Shown: positions 63,020-64,000 of the stretch, one piece after another
Position numbering within the stretch: position 1 is the stretch's first letter
Layout of the letters: every line of letters starts with the position of its first letter
Origin: an uncultured Pseudomonadota bacterium
GTDB taxonomy: Bacteria > Pseudomonadota > Gammaproteobacteria > Burkholderiales > JALYOK01
Reading direction: 5' to 3'
Assembly (NCBI GenBank): GCA_902826775.1
Contig: CADEHE010000001.1
Coordinates: 496,001 to 560,000, forward strand
DNA length: 64,000 nucleotides
Position numbers and translations under genes: made by a program
The notes under the pieces: model-generated
Told to the model about the DNA's origin: nothing
Seen by the model: the letters and a program-made list of their open reading frames with translations, nothing else
Database searches by the model: none

Positions 63020-63946
63020 ATGAGTGCGCACCCAATATCTAGTGTTGCCCAAGAACCGGCACAGCAAAGAGGCGCCGACATCGTCGACTTCGGCGCCGCG
63101 CTAGCCGATTCGCAGGTGCCGCAAATTCTGCTGCAGCTCGATCAGGAGTTGGTGGGCCTGCGGCCGGTCAAAACGCGAATCCGCGAAATTGCGGCACTGC
63201 TCATCATCGACAAGCTGCGCAAGAGCGTCGGCTTGCAAAGCGCGGTGCCGAGCTTGCATATGTCGTTTACCGGCAACCCCGGCACCGGCAAAACCACGGT
63301 CGCGCTGCGCATGGCGGAAATCCTGCATAGCTTGGACTATGTGCGCAAAGGCCATTTAGTTGCTGTGACACGCGACGACCTGGTCGGGCAATATATCGGA
63401 CACACCGCGCCCAAGACCAAGGAAGTCCTGAAAAAAGCGATGGGCGGGGTGTTGTTCATCGACGAGGCCTATTACTTGTATCGCCCGGAAAACGAGCGCG
63501 ACTACGGTTTAGAAGCGATCGAGATCTTGCTGCAGGTGATGGAGAATCAGCGAGACGACCTCGTGGTCATCATGGCCGGCTACAAAGATCGCATGGATAC
63601 TTTTTTCCAGAGCAATCCGGGATTCTCCTCGCGCATCGCGCATCACGTCGAATTTCCCGATTACACCAGCGAAGAACTCTGCGAGATATCCGCCAGAATG
63701 CTGGAGGCGACCAACTATCGTCTAAGCGCCGCCGCGCAGGAAGCGCTCGGGCGCTACATCGAATTGCGCAAGGCACAGCCGCACTTCGCTAACGCGCGCA
63801 GTATCCGCAACGCGCTGGATCGGGCGCGTTTGCGCCAAGCCAATCGCTTGTTCAACACCGGCGCGGGGTTACTTAGCAAAGAACAGTTGATGACCATAGA
63901 AGCAGAAGACCTATTGGCTAGCCGTGTGTTTGGACCGGGGGGTTGA
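63020..63946 (+). CDS. cbbX: Red-type RuBisCO activase CbbX
   Basis: The 308-residue AAA+ protein has Walker [10 protein letters not shown] (about 85-93), pore loop [10 protein letters not shown], Walker [13 protein letters not shown] and the arginine-finger region [17 protein letters not shown]. CbbX pulls on the large-subunit C-terminus to free inhibitory sugar phosphates from red-type RuBisCO. Its presence confirms the IC assignment. It follows a strong hairpin. The start has no clear ribosome-binding site. Confidence 0.97.
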   Translation: MSAHPISSVAQEPAQQRGADIVDFGAALADSQVPQILLQLDQELVGLRPVKTRIREIAALLIIDKLRKSVGLQSAVPSLHMSFTGNPGTGKTTVALRMAEILHSLDYVRKGHLVAVTRDDLVGQYIGHTAPKTKEVLKKAMGGVLFIDEAYYLYRPENERDYGLEAIEILLQVMENQRDDLVVIMAGYKDRMDTFFQSNPGFSSRIAHHVEFPDYTSEELCEISARMLEATNYRLSAAAQEALGRYIELRKAQPHFANARSIRNALDRARLRQANRLFNTGAGLLSKEQLMTIEAEDLLASRVFGPGG

Positions 63947-63986
63947 AGCAGCGCTGGGTCCGCGAAAGTACTTGGGGTTAATTGCA

Positions 63987-64000
63987 GGAGGGAAAAATGA
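63987..64000 (+). other. Ribosome-binding site and start of the next gene
   Basis: GGAGGG (63987-63992) stands four bases before an ATG at 63997, at the window edge. It is probably the next cbb-operon gene, of unknown product. Confidence 0.5.

Overview
The window reads as a stretch of a GC-rich betaproteobacterial chromosome, probably from an uncultured or poorly studied Burkholderiales/Nitrosomonadales-like organism. This rests on gene order and families: a Bug-type solute-binding protein; the order fxsA, cutA, dsbD-like, tlpA, aroQ, accB, accC, prmA, zinc-ribbon protein, tpx; rpsP-rimM-trmD-rplS; and a red-type (form IC) RuBisCO with CbbX and CbbR. The last set implies at least facultative autotrophy through the Calvin cycle. 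The tRNA-Arg, cytochrome c and RND pump genes fit an aerobic Gram-negative. No 16S gene is present, so the taxonomy is inference.

Layout. 1-3759: end of a cupin gene, a Bug receptor, a class III CoA-transferase and an acyl-CoA dehydrogenase, a likely organic-acid catabolic set with palindromic repeats between genes. 3761-4512: a nested inverted-repeat element and a ribbon-helix-helix/coiled-coil gene pair. 4658-8870: ferredoxin-type reductase, epimerase-like protein, FxsA, CutA, a shortened DsbD-like protein and a TlpA thioredoxin. 8957-11439: aroQ, accB, accC. 11514-18555: a mostly minus-strand block of exported proteins of unknown function plus a subtilisin-type protease, lying where accC and prmA are usually adjacent. 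18699-26983: prmA, zinc-ribbon protein, tpx, dgkA, a PfkB kinase, a TauE exporter, an acyltransferase, apaH, a membrane cytochrome c, a Fur-family regulator and two tRNA genes. 27133-28523: a ParDE toxin-antitoxin pair and a decayed accessory fragment.

28584-37008: a SUF iron-sulfur assembly operon (rrf2-type regulator, sufB, C, D, S, U, T and a Rieske ferredoxin) with an IscR-like operator over its promoter. It is interrupted between sufB and sufC by a mandelate-racemase-type enzyme and a DUF4124 protein. 37246-44709: a very large class A penicillin-binding protein, a small double-glycine-leader peptide gene, an amidase and the rpsP operon. 44858-48396: small exported proteins and three overlapping DUF3617 paralogues behind a DUF3530 hydrolase. 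48600-53530: a PAS chemoreceptor, a malonyl-CoA synthetase-like ligase and an aldehyde dehydrogenase. 53634-59713: a metallo-beta-lactamase-fold hydrolase and a TetR-MFP-RND efflux operon with two matching palindromes at its promoter. 59838-64000: cbbR divergent from cbbL-cbbS-cbbX.

Most of the window is core metabolism. The parts least explained by known biology are the exported-protein block at 11.5-18.6 kb, the orphan double-glycine peptide at 40.7 kb, the free-standing DsbD N-terminal domain at 7.5 kb, the DUF3617 triplication at 46-48 kb and the nested palindromic element at 3.8 kb. I see no CRISPR array, no complete insertion sequence and no prophage.
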